Source: Curvibacter sp.
GTDB lineage: Bacteria; Pseudomonadota; Gammaproteobacteria; Burkholderiales; Burkholderiaceae_C
Assembly (NCBI GenBank): GCA_003500955.1
Contig: DNQP01000297.1
Location: 1-8,194 of the forward strand
DNA length: 8,194 nucleotides
Direction: 5' to 3'
Shown here one piece after another: positions 1 to 6,121 of this stretch. The notes beneath the pieces are model-generated. The model did not search any database. It saw only the letters and a program-made list of their open reading frames with translations, and was not told where the DNA came from. Position 1 is the first letter of the stretch. The number at the start of each line of letters is the position of its first letter. The position numbers were made by a program, and so were the translations under genes.

Positions 1-449
1 GCTTGAAGCGCGTAGCCGACTATCTGAAGGACGAAGAGGCCTTCTGCTTCACCTACGGTGATGGCGTAGCCGATGTCAACATCAGCGCGGCCATCCGCTT
101 CCACCAGGGGCACGGCAAGCTGGCCACGGTGACGGCCGTGCAGCCGCCCGGGCGCTACGGCGCCTTGCAGATGGACGGCAGCGCCGTCACGGGCTTTGCC
201 GAAAAGCCGCGCGGTGATGGCGGCCTGATCAACGGGGGTTTCTTCGTGCTCTCGCCGCGCTGCATCACACGCATCGCGGGGGACGCCACCAGCTGGGAGG
301 CCGAGCCCCTGACCAGCCTGGCTGCCGCCGACGAGCTGCGCGCCTACGCCCACCACGGCTTCTGGCAGCCCATGGACACGCTGCGCGAGAAGAACCTGCT
401 CGAGGACCTCTGGGCTTCGGGCCGCGCGCCCTGGAAGGTCTGGGAATGA
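1..449 (+). CDS. rfbF: Glucose-1-phosphate cytidylyltransferase, 3' part (5' end outside window)
   Basis: This enzyme joins CTP and glucose-1-phosphate to give CDP-glucose, the entry step to CDP-linked 6-deoxyhexoses in the cytoplasm. About 149 C-terminal residues are visible; the family is about 257 residues long, so roughly 108 are missing to the left. The reading frame is open to the window edge. The TTG at 3-5 is probably an internal Leu, because bases 1-2 fit the end of an Arg codon and family members read RLKRV here. Visible hallmarks are TYGDGV (metal and nucleotide site), FAEKP (the conserved lysine), INGGFFV, and the C-terminal GFWQPMDT and PWKVWE blocks. The last of these is typical of RfbF rather than of the dTDP-glucose enzyme RmlA. 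The stop is TGA at 447-449. The next gene, rfbG, uses its product. The family assignment is firm. Confidence 0.95.
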   Translation, partial: LKRVADYLKDEEAFCFTYGDGVADVNISAAIRFHQGHGKLATVTAVQPPGRYGALQMDGSAVTGFAEKPRGDGGLINGGFFVLSPRCITRIAGDATSWEAEPLTSLAAADELRAYAHHGFWQPMDTLREKNLLEDLWASGRAPWKVWE

Positions 450-454
450 AGAAG

Positions 455-539
455 CACCCCCCGAGACGCTGCGCGTCTCCCCCCTCAAGGGGGGCGCACC
501 CAGTGGACCGGCATAGCCGGCTCCACGGGTGCCCTGGAA
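455..539 (+). repeat. Modular palindromic intergenic repeat, copy 1
   Basis: The element starts six bases after the rfbF stop. It holds three hairpins in a row: GAGACGC/GCGTCTC around TGC (463-479), CCCCCC/GGGGGG around TCAA (479-494), and a long interrupted palindrome at 496-532, where GCACCC pairs with GGGTGC, GTGG with CCAC, and CCGGC with GCCGG. A related element lies in inverse orientation at 5944-6120. By hand alignment, 489-539 matches the reverse complement of 5944-5994 with 3 mismatches in 51 bases, and 455-479 matches 6096-6120 with 1 mismatch in 25. No poly-T tract follows, so it does not look like a classical intrinsic terminator. From memory, such elements are widely scattered between genes in Comamonadaceae. 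Confidence 0.85.
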
Positions 540-554
540 CGGTGGCCGGCTGCG

Positions 555-569
555 CCGCCTTGGGGGCGG
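555..569 (+). promoter_or_regulatory. Hairpin covering the purine-rich stretch before rfbG
   Basis: CCGCC (555-559) can pair with GGCGG (565-569) around a five-base loop. The G-rich run 562-566, which is the only plausible ribosome binding stretch at a normal distance from the rfbG ATG at 574, lies partly in the loop and partly in the stem. The structure could therefore damp rfbG translation. The pairing is seen in the sequence; the effect is inferred. Confidence 0.4.
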
Positions 570-573
570 TGGA

Positions 574-1638
574 ATGAGGGGCGCTCCAGTCCCTGAATTC
601 TGGCGCGGCAAGCGCGTGTTGCTCACGGGGCACACGGGCTTCAAGGGCGCCTGGCTGGCGCTCTGGCTGCAGCGCCTGGGGGCACAGGTCACGGGCCTGG
701 CGCTGGCGCCGGCCACCGAGCCCAGCCTGTTCGAGCTGGCGGGCATGGCGCAGGGGCTGGACCACCATGTGGTCGATATCCGCGATGCCGCGGCCGTGGC
801 CCGCGTGGTGCAGGCCGCGCGCCCCGAGATCGTGCTGCACCTGGCCGCCCAAGCCCTGGTGCGCGAGAGCTACCGCGCACCGGTCGCCACCTGGGCCAGC
901 AACGTCCTGGGCACGGTGCATGTGCTCGAGGCCCTGCGCCTGCATCCGGGCACCCGCGTGGCGATCTGCGTGACCACCGACAAGGTCTACCGCAACCGCG
1001 AGTGGCACCATCCCTACCGCGAGAGCGACGAACTCGGCGGCCACGATCCCTACAGCGCCAGCAAGGCGGCCTGCGAGCTGGCCATTGCGAGCTACCGCGA
1101 CGCCTTCCTGTCCGAGCAAGGCCTGGCCCTGGCCAGTGCGCGCGCGGGCAATGTGATCGGCGGCGGCGACTGGGCGGCCGACCGCCTGCTGCCGGACGCG
1201 GTGCGGGCTTGGCAGCGCGGCGACACCTTGCAGATCCGCCGGCCCGGGGCTACGCGCCCCTGGCAGCATGTGATCGAGCCCCTGGCTGGCTATCTCTGCC
1301 TGGCCCAGTCCTTGTGGCAGGACGCCGCGCAGGCTGGCGCCTGGAATTTCGGTCCCCTGGCGCACGAGCGCGCCACGGTACGCCAGGTCGTGGAACTGGC
1401 GCGCCAGGCCTGGGGCGGCGGTGCCGTGGATTACGCGCAGGACATGCAAGGCCCGCACGAGGCGGGCTGGCTGGCCCTGGACACCTCCAAGGCGCAGGCG
1501 CAGCTGGCGCTGCAGCCGCGCTGGGATCTGGAACAGTCGGTGCTGCGCACGCTGCGCTGGTACCGCGCACAGCACGAGGGCGCCGACGCGCGTGAGCTCT
1601 GCCTGCGCGATCTTGAAGCCTGGGAGGCCCGGGGATGA
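574..1638 (+). CDS. rfbG: CDP-glucose 4,6-dehydratase
   Basis: An extended short-chain dehydrogenase/reductase that converts CDP-glucose to CDP-4-keto-6-deoxyglucose with bound NAD+. The chosen ATG at 574 gives 354 residues, close to the family's usual 355-360. An in-frame GTG at 529 lies inside the palindromic repeat and would add a low-complexity Gly/Arg leader not expected in the family. Motifs in order are TGHTGFKG (residues 18-25, dinucleotide binding), HLAAQALV (89-96), CVTTDKVYRN (132-141), GGHDPYSASK with the catalytic Tyr160 and Lys164, GNVIGGGDW (192-200) and the RPWQHVIEP block (228-236). The DKVYRN, GGHDPYSASK and GGGDW blocks set this enzyme apart from dTDP-glucose dehydratases (RmlB). 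Its stop overlaps the next start as ATGA. With rfbF upstream, the assignment is secure. Confidence 0.95.
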   Translation: MRGAPVPEFWRGKRVLLTGHTGFKGAWLALWLQRLGAQVTGLALAPATEPSLFELAGMAQGLDHHVVDIRDAAAVARVVQAARPEIVLHLAAQALVRESYRAPVATWASNVLGTVHVLEALRLHPGTRVAICVTTDKVYRNREWHHPYRESDELGGHDPYSASKAACELAIASYRDAFLSEQGLALASARAGNVIGGGDWAADRLLPDAVRAWQRGDTLQIRRPGATRPWQHVIEPLAGYLCLAQSLWQDAAQAGAWNFGPLAHERATVRQVVELARQAWGGGAVDYAQDMQGPHEAGWLALDTSKAQAQLALQPRWDLEQSVLRTLRWYRAQHEGADARELCLRDLEAWEARG

Positions 1639-2198
1639 GCCACAGCCTGACCGTGACCGATCTGCCGCTGGCCGGGCTCAAGCGCGTGCAGCGCCGCCTG
1701 CATGGTGACGAGCGCGGTGTGTTTGCGCGCCTGTTCTGTGCCGAGGAGCTGGCCGCGGCCGGCTGGCAGGGGCCCGTGGCCCAGATCAACCACAGTGTCA
1801 CGCGCACGCGCGGCACCGTGCGGGGCCTGCACTACCAGCGTCCGCCGTACGCCGAGACCAAGCTCGTGAGCTGCGTGCGCGGCGAGGTCTGGGACGTGGC
1901 CGTGGACCTGCGCGCGGGCTCGCCCACCTTTCTGCGCTGGCACGCCGAGAAGCTGAGCGCCGAGCAGGGCACGGCCCTGCTGATCCCGGCCGGCTTCGCG
2001 CACGGCTTCCAGCTGCTCAGCGAGGAGGCCGAACTGGTCTACTGCCATTCCGTCGCCTACGCGCCCCAGGCCGAGTCGGGGCTGCATGTGCGCGACGTGC
2101 GCCTGGGCATCTCCTGGCCCCTGCCGGTGCAGGGCCTTTCGGTGCGCGACGCCGGTTTTGACCTGCTGACCCCGGCATTCGAGGGAGTGAAGCTGTGA
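1635..2198 (+). CDS. RmlC-like nucleotide-sugar epimerase (dTDP-4-dehydrorhamnose 3,5-epimerase family)
   Basis: A cupin-fold epimerase of 187 residues, the normal size for RmlC. It acts on 4-keto-6-deoxy nucleotide sugars by abstracting the proton at C3 and/or C5. Conserved pieces are RGLHYQ with the catalytic His66, ETKLV with Lys76, GEVWDVAVDLR (83-93), PAGFAHGF (118-125), a Tyr at 136 in the usual active-site Tyr position, and an Asp at 172 in the block that is normally SxKD. The strand that in RmlC usually reads I-x-W-(D/N)-DP is altered here (around residues 149-156), which suggests a substrate or regiochemistry other than dTDP-rhamnose synthesis. Because it follows rfbF and rfbG, the likely substrate is CDP-4-keto-6-deoxyglucose. 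Whether it epimerises C3, C5 or both cannot be read from the sequence. Its ATG overlaps the rfbG stop, and its own stop overlaps the next gene's GTG start. Confidence 0.88.
   Translation: MSHSLTVTDLPLAGLKRVQRRLHGDERGVFARLFCAEELAAAGWQGPVAQINHSVTRTRGTVRGLHYQRPPYAETKLVSCVRGEVWDVAVDLRAGSPTFLRWHAEKLSAEQGTALLIPAGFAHGFQLLSEEAELVYCHSVAYAPQAESGLHVRDVRLGISWPLPVQGLSVRDAGFDLLTPAFEGVKL
2181..2187 (+). promoter_or_regulatory. Ribosome binding site of the C-methyltransferase gene
   Basis: GAGGGAG lies seven bases before the GTG at 2195. This supports the GTG start, which overlaps the upstream stop as GTGA. Confidence 0.65.
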
Positions 2199-3424
2199 AG
2201 TGCCGCCACTGTGCCAAGGATCTGCGCCTGCCTTTCCTGGACCTGGGCAGTGCCCCGCCGTCCAACGCCTACCTCGGTGAGACGGCGCTGCGTGGCCCCG
2301 AGACCTGGTACCCGCTGCGCCTGCTGGTCTGCGAAGCCTGCTGGCTGGTGCAGACCGAGGACCACGCCGGGCGCGAGCAGCTCTTCGACGCCGATTACGC
2401 CTATTTCAGTTCCTATTCGAGCTCCTGGCTGGCGCACGCCCAAGCCTATGCCCAGGCCATGCGCGAGCGTCTCGGTCTGAACGCACAGAGCTGTGTCGCC
2501 GAGGTCGCCGCCAACGACGGCTACCTGCTGCAGTACGTGCGCGAGGCCGGCGTGCCCTGCTACGGCATCGAGCCCACGGCCAGCACGGCGGCCGCGGCGC
2601 GCGCCAAGGGCATCGAGATCGTCGAGCGCTTCTTCGGCGACGCACTGGCGCGCGAACTGGCGGCGGCCGGGCGTCAGGCCGATCTGACGGCCGCCAACAA
2701 CGTGCTGGCCCATGTGCCCGACATCAACGACTTCGTCGGCGGTTTCGCGGTGCTGCTGAAAGCCCAGGGCGTGGCCACCTTCGAGTTCCCGCACCTGCTG
2801 CGCATGGTGCAGGAGTGCCAGTTCGACACGGCCTACCACGAGCACTACTCCTACCTCTCGCTCACGGCCGTACAGCGCATCTTTGCCGCCAACGGCCTGC
2901 AGGTCTTCGATGTCGAGGAGCTGCCCACGCACGGCGGCAGCCTGCGCGTCTATGCCCAGCGCAGCGACGTGGGTCGACGCGCGGTGACGCCCGCCGTGGC
3001 CGCGCTGCTGGCGCGCGAGCAGGCCGCCGGCATGACGACGCCGGCCTTTTACGCCGGCTTTCAGCTGGAGGCCGAGCGCATCAAGCGCGAGTTGCTGGAG
3101 TTCCTGCTGCAGGCCAAACGTGAAGGCCTCAAGGTCGGCGCCTATGGCGCAGCGGCCAAGGGCAACACCCTGATGAACTTCGCCGGCGTGCGGCCGGACC
3201 TGCTGCCCTATGTGGTGGACCTCAACCCCGCCAAGCAGGGCAAGTACATGCCGGGCAGCCGCATTCCCATCGTCAGCGAGGACCATCTGCGCCGCGACCG
3301 CCCGGATCGCGTGCTCATCCTGCCCTGGAACCTGCGCACGGAGATCACGGCGCAGCTGGCCTACATCCGTGCCTGGGGTGGGCGTTTCGTGACCGCCGTG
3401 CCGCGGCTCAGCATCGAACCATGA
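2195..3424 (+). CDS. Nucleotide-sugar C-3 methyltransferase (TylC3/NovU/TcaB9-like)
   Basis: A SAM-dependent enzyme of 409 residues, the usual length for sugar C-methyltransferases. These add a methyl group to a ring carbon, usually C3, next to a 4-keto group. Three parts are visible. First is an N-terminal zinc-binding region with Cys3, Cys6, Cys46 and Cys49. Next is a Rossmann SAM domain with the motif EVAANDGYLL (residues 103-112). Last is a C-terminal domain with AYGAAAKGNTL, DLNPAKQGKYMPG and LILPWNLRTEI. The catalytic signature YHEHYSY (214-220) is intact. Tyr68, His173, Tyr214, Glu216 and His217 align, at a constant offset of eight, with the active-site residues I recall for TcaB9. The GTG start is preceded by GAGGGAG. 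Characterised relatives work mostly on dTDP-sugars; here the neighbours imply a CDP-sugar. The stop overlaps the next ATG. Confidence 0.9.
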   Translation: MKCRHCAKDLRLPFLDLGSAPPSNAYLGETALRGPETWYPLRLLVCEACWLVQTEDHAGREQLFDADYAYFSSYSSSWLAHAQAYAQAMRERLGLNAQSCVAEVAANDGYLLQYVREAGVPCYGIEPTASTAAAARAKGIEIVERFFGDALARELAAAGRQADLTAANNVLAHVPDINDFVGGFAVLLKAQGVATFEFPHLLRMVQECQFDTAYHEHYSYLSLTAVQRIFAANGLQVFDVEELPTHGGSLRVYAQRSDVGRRAVTPAVAALLAREQAAGMTTPAFYAGFQLEAERIKRELLEFLLQAKREGLKVGAYGAAAKGNTLMNFAGVRPDLLPYVVDLNPAKQGKYMPGSRIPIVSEDHLRRDRPDRVLILPWNLRTEITAQLAYIRAWGGRFVTAVPRLSIEP

Positions 3425-4341
3425 GAGCCCTGCTCACAGGCGCCAGCGGCTATCTGGGACAGCACGTGCTGTCCCGGCTGCGCGCGCGTGGCTGTGAGAT
3501 CGTGGTGCTGGGACGCCGCCGTCCCGAGGGCACGCAGGATCTGGCCTGGGTCGAAGCCGATCTGCTCGATGGCGGGGATCTGACGGCTGCCCTGCGTCAG
3601 GCGGGTGCCAGCCATCTGCTGCACCTGGCCTGGTATGCCGACTACGGCAAGTTCTGGACCTCAGCGCTGAACCTGCGCTGGGTCGATGCCAGCCTGCGCC
3701 TGCTGCAGGCCTTCACCGAGGCCGGCGGCAAGCATGTCCTGATGACGGGCAGTTGCGCCGAATACGACTGGAGCGGCGAGGGCCCTTTCCACGAGGACCG
3801 CACGCCACTGAATCCGGCCACGCTCTACGGCGCGGCCAAGGACGCGACACGCCGTCTGGCCCAGGCCTGGTGCCGCGATCAGGGCGCCACGCTGGCCTGG
3901 GCTCATGTCTTTTTCCCCTTTGGTCCGGGCGAGGCGCGGCAGCGCATGCTGCCCTCTCTGATCGAGGTGTTCCGCGGCCATGCTGCGCCTTTTGGCGTCA
4001 ACGCCGAAGCACGACGCGGCATGTTGCCGGTCCGTGACGCGGCCGAGGCATTGGTGCATCTGCTCGCGCAGGGCGGTGATGGGCGCTACAACATCTGCTC
4101 CGGACAGGCCGTCCAGGTGGGCGAGGTCGTGCGCACGCTGGCACGTCTGTGCGACGCCGATCCGGCCCCGGTGCTGGCCCTGGCCACGGCGCGCCCGGGC
4201 GACCCGGCCCTGCTGGCCGGTGACAACAGCCGCCTGCTGGCCACGGGCTGGCGGCCGACCTTGAGCCTGGAGCAGGGGCTGCAGGCCATGGTCCGGGCGG
4301 CGCTGACGAACCCGGCGGTCCCGGAAGGAGTACAACGATGA
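3421..4341 (+). CDS. NAD(P)-dependent SDR, probable nucleotide-sugar 4-ketoreductase
   Basis: An extended short-chain dehydrogenase/reductase of 306 residues. It has the nucleotide-binding motif TGASGYLG (residues 6-13), the catalytic Ser at 111 in MTGSCAEY, and the Tyr136-x3-Lys140 pair in LYGAAK. FGPG (167-170), MLPVRDAAEA (201-210) and YNICSGQ (223-229) are typical of the sugar-nucleotide epimerase/dehydratase/reductase group. Its place directly after the C-methyltransferase makes reduction of the 4-keto group the likely job, which would finish a branched CDP-6-deoxyhexose. A C4 epimerase or other oxidoreductase role is possible, since motifs alone do not separate these. The ATG overlaps the upstream stop (ATGA) and no strong ribosome binding site is seen, so translation probably depends on coupling. 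Confidence 0.82.
   Translation: MRALLTGASGYLGQHVLSRLRARGCEIVVLGRRRPEGTQDLAWVEADLLDGGDLTAALRQAGASHLLHLAWYADYGKFWTSALNLRWVDASLRLLQAFTEAGGKHVLMTGSCAEYDWSGEGPFHEDRTPLNPATLYGAAKDATRRLAQAWCRDQGATLAWAHVFFPFGPGEARQRMLPSLIEVFRGHAAPFGVNAEARRGMLPVRDAAEALVHLLAQGGDGRYNICSGQAVQVGEVVRTLARLCDADPAPVLALATARPGDPALLAGDNSRLLATGWRPTLSLEQGLQAMVRAALTNPAVPEGVQR
4323..4330 (+). promoter_or_regulatory. Strong ribosome binding site of the TylF-type gene
   Basis: GGAAGGAG lies seven bases before the ATG at 4338, inside the end of the upstream SDR gene. It fixes the start and suggests this gene is translated well in its own right. Confidence 0.75.
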
Positions 4342-5084
4342 GCAACCATGCAACCACCATGTTCTGGGGCGTCGGCGACGGCTCGCAGTTCATTGCCGGC
4401 ATCCAGCAGTCCATCAACAACCTGGTCCAGCAGAGCGGTATCTACACCGGCGACAACCTCTTCACCTACCAGCGCAACCTGAGCTTTCTGGACGACGAGC
4501 CGCTGATGGCCGCCTGGCGTCGCCACGCCAGCGACGCGATGGAGAAAGCCATACTCTGGCGCACGTCCATCCTGCTGGGCGGTGTGCGCAACGGCCTCAA
4601 GCTGACGGGCGATTTCGTGGAGTGCGGCTGCTACAAGGGCACCAGCGTGCGCATCCTCTGCGACGCGGTGAACTTCGGGGCGGTCGACAAGCGCTATTTC
4701 CTCTACGACCTGTTCGAGTACGACGCCGCGACCATGGCCAACGGCATGCCCGAGCACGGCCAGCAGCTATATGAGCAGGTGCAGCAGCGCTTTGCCGATC
4801 TGCCCAACGTCGTCGTGACGCAGGGCCGGGTGCCCGAGGTGCTGGGCGAGGTGGCCCCCGAGAGGATCGCCTTCATGCACCTGGACATGAACAGTGCCAC
4901 GGCGGAAGTCGGTGCCTTGGGCGTGTTGTGGGACCGCATGGTGCCCGGCGCCATGCTGGTGCTGGACGACTACGGCTGGGAAGGTTACCGTGCGCAGAAG
5001 CTGGCCGAAGACGCCTGGCTGGGCGCGCGTGGATTCCAGGTCATCGAACTGCCCACGGGGCAGGGCATGGTCATCAAACAATGA
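4338..5084 (+). CDS. TylF/MycF-type SAM-dependent O-methyltransferase
   Basis: A class I methyltransferase of 248 residues, similar to the macrolide-sugar O-methyltransferases TylF, MycF and NovP, which need Mg2+. Visible motifs are the SAM loop GDFVECGCYKGTS (residues 91-103), YDLFEY with Asp124, MHLDMN with Asp183, and VLDDYGWEGY with Asp210-Asp211. The last two blocks carry the metal-binding acids. In MycF the middle block reads D-x-D, whereas here it is DMN, a form I remember from many bacterial relatives of unknown substrate. The C-terminus (LPTGQGMVIK) is also typical of that subgroup. As part of this operon it most likely methylates a hydroxyl of the deoxysugar, before or after transfer; the exact position is unknown. 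It overlaps the SDR stop by four bases and has a strong ribosome binding site. Confidence 0.85.
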   Translation: MSNHATTMFWGVGDGSQFIAGIQQSINNLVQQSGIYTGDNLFTYQRNLSFLDDEPLMAAWRRHASDAMEKAILWRTSILLGGVRNGLKLTGDFVECGCYKGTSVRILCDAVNFGAVDKRYFLYDLFEYDAATMANGMPEHGQQLYEQVQQRFADLPNVVVTQGRVPEVLGEVAPERIAFMHLDMNSATAEVGALGVLWDRMVPGAMLVLDDYGWEGYRAQKLAEDAWLGARGFQVIELPTGQGMVIKQ

Positions 5085-5086
5085 AC

Positions 5087-5092
5087 AAGGAG
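5087..5092 (+). promoter_or_regulatory. Ribosome binding site of the CmcI-family gene
   Basis: AAGGAG lies eight bases before the ATG at 5101, in the short gap after the TylF-type stop. It decides the start: the frame is open further upstream, to 4894, but that stretch lies within the previous gene. Confidence 0.8.
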
Positions 5093-5100
5093 TGACTCTC

Positions 5101-5883
5101 ATGACGACCCCTGAACAACAATTCGCCCAGGAACGCCGTGAGCGCCTGGACGCCTACGCCCAGGACGCGTCGCTGCGCCAGCTCTCGCGCCAGTGGCTGC
5201 AGGAGTCCATGGCCAAGAAGTACGTCTACAACTTCGACTGGCTGGGCCGGCCCATCATCCAGTACCCGCAGGACATGGTGGCTATCCAGGAGCTGGTCTG
5301 GCGCGTGCGGCCCGACCTCATCATCGAGACGGGCATCGCCCACGGCGGCTCGCTGATCCTCAGCGCCTCCATGCTGGCCATGCTGGACATGTGCGACGCC
5401 ATCGAGGCCGGCACCACCATCGACCCGCGCAAGTCCAAGCGCAAGGTGATCGGCCTGGACATCGACATCCGCGCCCACAACCGCGCCGCCATCGAGGCCC
5501 ACCCCATGGCCAGCCGCATCCAGATGTTCCAGGGCTCGTCCATCGCCCCGGACGTGGTGCAGCAGGTGCGTGCTGCGGCCCAGGGCTACAAAGAGGTGAT
5601 GGTGTTCCTGGACTCCATGCACACGCACGCCCATGTGCTGGGCGAGCTCGACGCCTATGCGACGATGGTCACGCCCGGCAGCTACTGCGTGGTCTTCGAC
5701 ACCTTCGTCGACGACATGCCGCCCAAGTTCTTCGCCGACCGTCCCTGGGACGTGGGCGACAACCCCAAGACCGCCGTGCGTGCCTGGCTACCGAAGCATC
5801 CGGAATTCGAGGTCGATGCCGAGATGGAGCAACGCCTGCAGGTCACCGTAGCGCCGCACGGTTTCTTGCGCCGCAAGGGCTGA
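5101..5883 (+). CDS. CmcI / rhamnosyl O-methyltransferase family protein (often labelled cephalosporin hydroxylase)
   Basis: A protein of 260 residues from the RMNT_CmcI family, which has a SAM-methyltransferase fold. Family hallmarks are present in order: PQDMVAIQELVW (residues 56-67), IIETGIAHGGSLI (74-86, SAM loop), KVIGLDIDIRAHNR (115-128), MVFLDSMHTHAHVL (167-180) with Asp171 and three His residues, GSYCVVFDT (193-201) with Asp200, NPKTAV (221-226) and TVAPHGFL (249-256). Relatives include CmcI of cephamycin synthesis and the mycobacterial rhamnosyl O-methyltransferase Rv2959c. Nothing here suggests beta-lactam synthesis, so sugar O-methylation is the better guess. It is the last gene of the operon, 16 bases after the TylF-type gene, with its own AAGGAG. 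It is the first junction since rfbG that is not an overlap, which hints that it was added or replaced separately. Confidence 0.88.
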   Translation: MTTPEQQFAQERRERLDAYAQDASLRQLSRQWLQESMAKKYVYNFDWLGRPIIQYPQDMVAIQELVWRVRPDLIIETGIAHGGSLILSASMLAMLDMCDAIEAGTTIDPRKSKRKVIGLDIDIRAHNRAAIEAHPMASRIQMFQGSSIAPDVVQQVRAAAQGYKEVMVFLDSMHTHAHVLGELDAYATMVTPGSYCVVFDTFVDDMPPKFFADRPWDVGDNPKTAVRAWLPKHPEFEVDAEMEQRLQVTVAPHGFLRRKG

Positions 5884-5902
5884 GGCCCGTCCTGTGATGG
5901 AT

Positions 5903-5918
5903 CCCGGTTCACGCCGGG
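5903..5918 (+). repeat. Hairpin just after the operon
   Basis: CCCGG and CCGGG form a five-base stem around a six-base loop, 20 bases after the CmcI-family stop. The position would suit a transcription end or a 3' stabiliser, but the following bases (AGGTACC) contain no T tract, so a terminator cannot be claimed. Confidence 0.5.
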
Positions 5919-5943
5919 AGGTACCAGGCCGCGTAGCGGGCTA

Positions 5944-6120
5944 TTCCAGGGCACCCGTGGAACCGGCTTTGCCGGGCCACTGGGTGCGCCCCCCTCCCGC
6001 CGCAGGCGAGAAAGAGGGGCTGAGGGCTGCGGCTCCAAGCCTGCCTGCGCAGGCTTGGACAGCCCGAAGAGCTACGGCCTCTGGCCGTTAGCACCGAGAC
6101 GCGCAGCGTCTCAGGGGGTG
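5944..6120 (-). repeat. Modular palindromic intergenic repeat, copy 2 (inverted, with internal extra module)
   Basis: Read on the minus strand, this matches copy 1: the 25-base end module (6096-6120, 1 mismatch) and the 51-base palindromic module (5944-5994, 3 mismatches). In copy 1 the two modules are 9 bases apart; here they are separated by 101 bases (5995-6095) that carry their own hairpins. The element begins two bases from the stop codon of the minus-strand gene, as copy 1 begins six bases from the rfbF stop. In both cases the GAGACGC end faces the 3' end of a gene. Confidence 0.85.
6024..6065 (+). repeat. Two-level stem-loop inside repeat copy 2
   Basis: CCAAGCCTGC (6035-6044) and GCAGGCTTGG (6049-6058) form a perfect ten-base stem with a CTGC loop. 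An outer stem GGGCTG (6024-6029) with CAGCCC (6060-6065) encloses it. This is the longest perfect stem I found in the window. Confidence 0.75.
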
Positions 6121-6121
6121 T

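Larger units (their letters stand above)
5884..6121. other. Non-coding gap between convergent genes, packed with hairpins
   Basis: This stretch of 238 bases lies between the stops of the plus-strand operon and the minus-strand GT41 gene. I see no credible gene; the short open frames in it are by-products of GC-rich repeats. At least six inverted repeats follow each other: CCCGG/CCGGG (5903-5918), CCGC/GCGG (5929-5939), the shared palindrome (5951-5987), a two-level stem (6024-6065), GCTACGGCC/GGCCGTTAGC (6071-6092) and GAGACGC/GCGTCTC (6096-6112). Any of these could slow transcription from both sides, but none is followed by a clear T run. Confidence 0.75.

Noticed and set aside
529..573. GTG at 529 as an earlier rfbG start
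   Set aside because: It lies in the palindromic repeat and would add a Gly/Arg-rich leader; ATG at 574 gives the family's length.
265..1575. Long minus-strand open frame (436 codons) opposite rfbF/rfbG
   Set aside because: It runs antisense to two genes with clear family motifs, its translation shows no recognisable domain, and GC-rich codon bias commonly leaves such antisense frames open.
2057..3286. Long minus-strand open frame (409 codons) opposite the epimerase and C-methyltransferase genes
   Set aside because: It is antisense to the well-supported C-methyltransferase; the translation is rich in Gly, Ala, His and Gln with no family motif.
3661..4757. Overlapping minus-strand frames opposite the SDR and TylF-type genes
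   Set aside because: Both plus-strand genes have intact catalytic motifs and good starts; the antisense translations resemble nothing known.
5101..5883. Beta-lactam (cephamycin) biosynthesis, suggested by the CmcI similarity
   Set aside because: No other cephamycin genes are present, and every neighbour belongs to deoxysugar metabolism.
5193..5897. Plus-strand frame of 234 codons overlapping the CmcI-family gene
   Set aside because: It is a frame shift of the real gene; its protein is mostly Arg, Gly, His and Pro and lacks family motifs.
5894..6094. Small genes of 61-65 codons on either strand in the gap after the operon
   Set aside because: They coincide with the hairpin repeats, have no convincing ribosome binding site, and read as low-complexity peptides.
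5884..6121. Intrinsic terminator between the convergent genes
   Set aside because: Several stems are present but none is followed by a T run on either strand, so a standard terminator cannot be supported.
5884..6121. CRISPR array or tRNA gene
   Set aside because: The repeats are hairpins of differing sequence without regular spacing, and no tRNA cloverleaf or TTCGA-type arm can be built.
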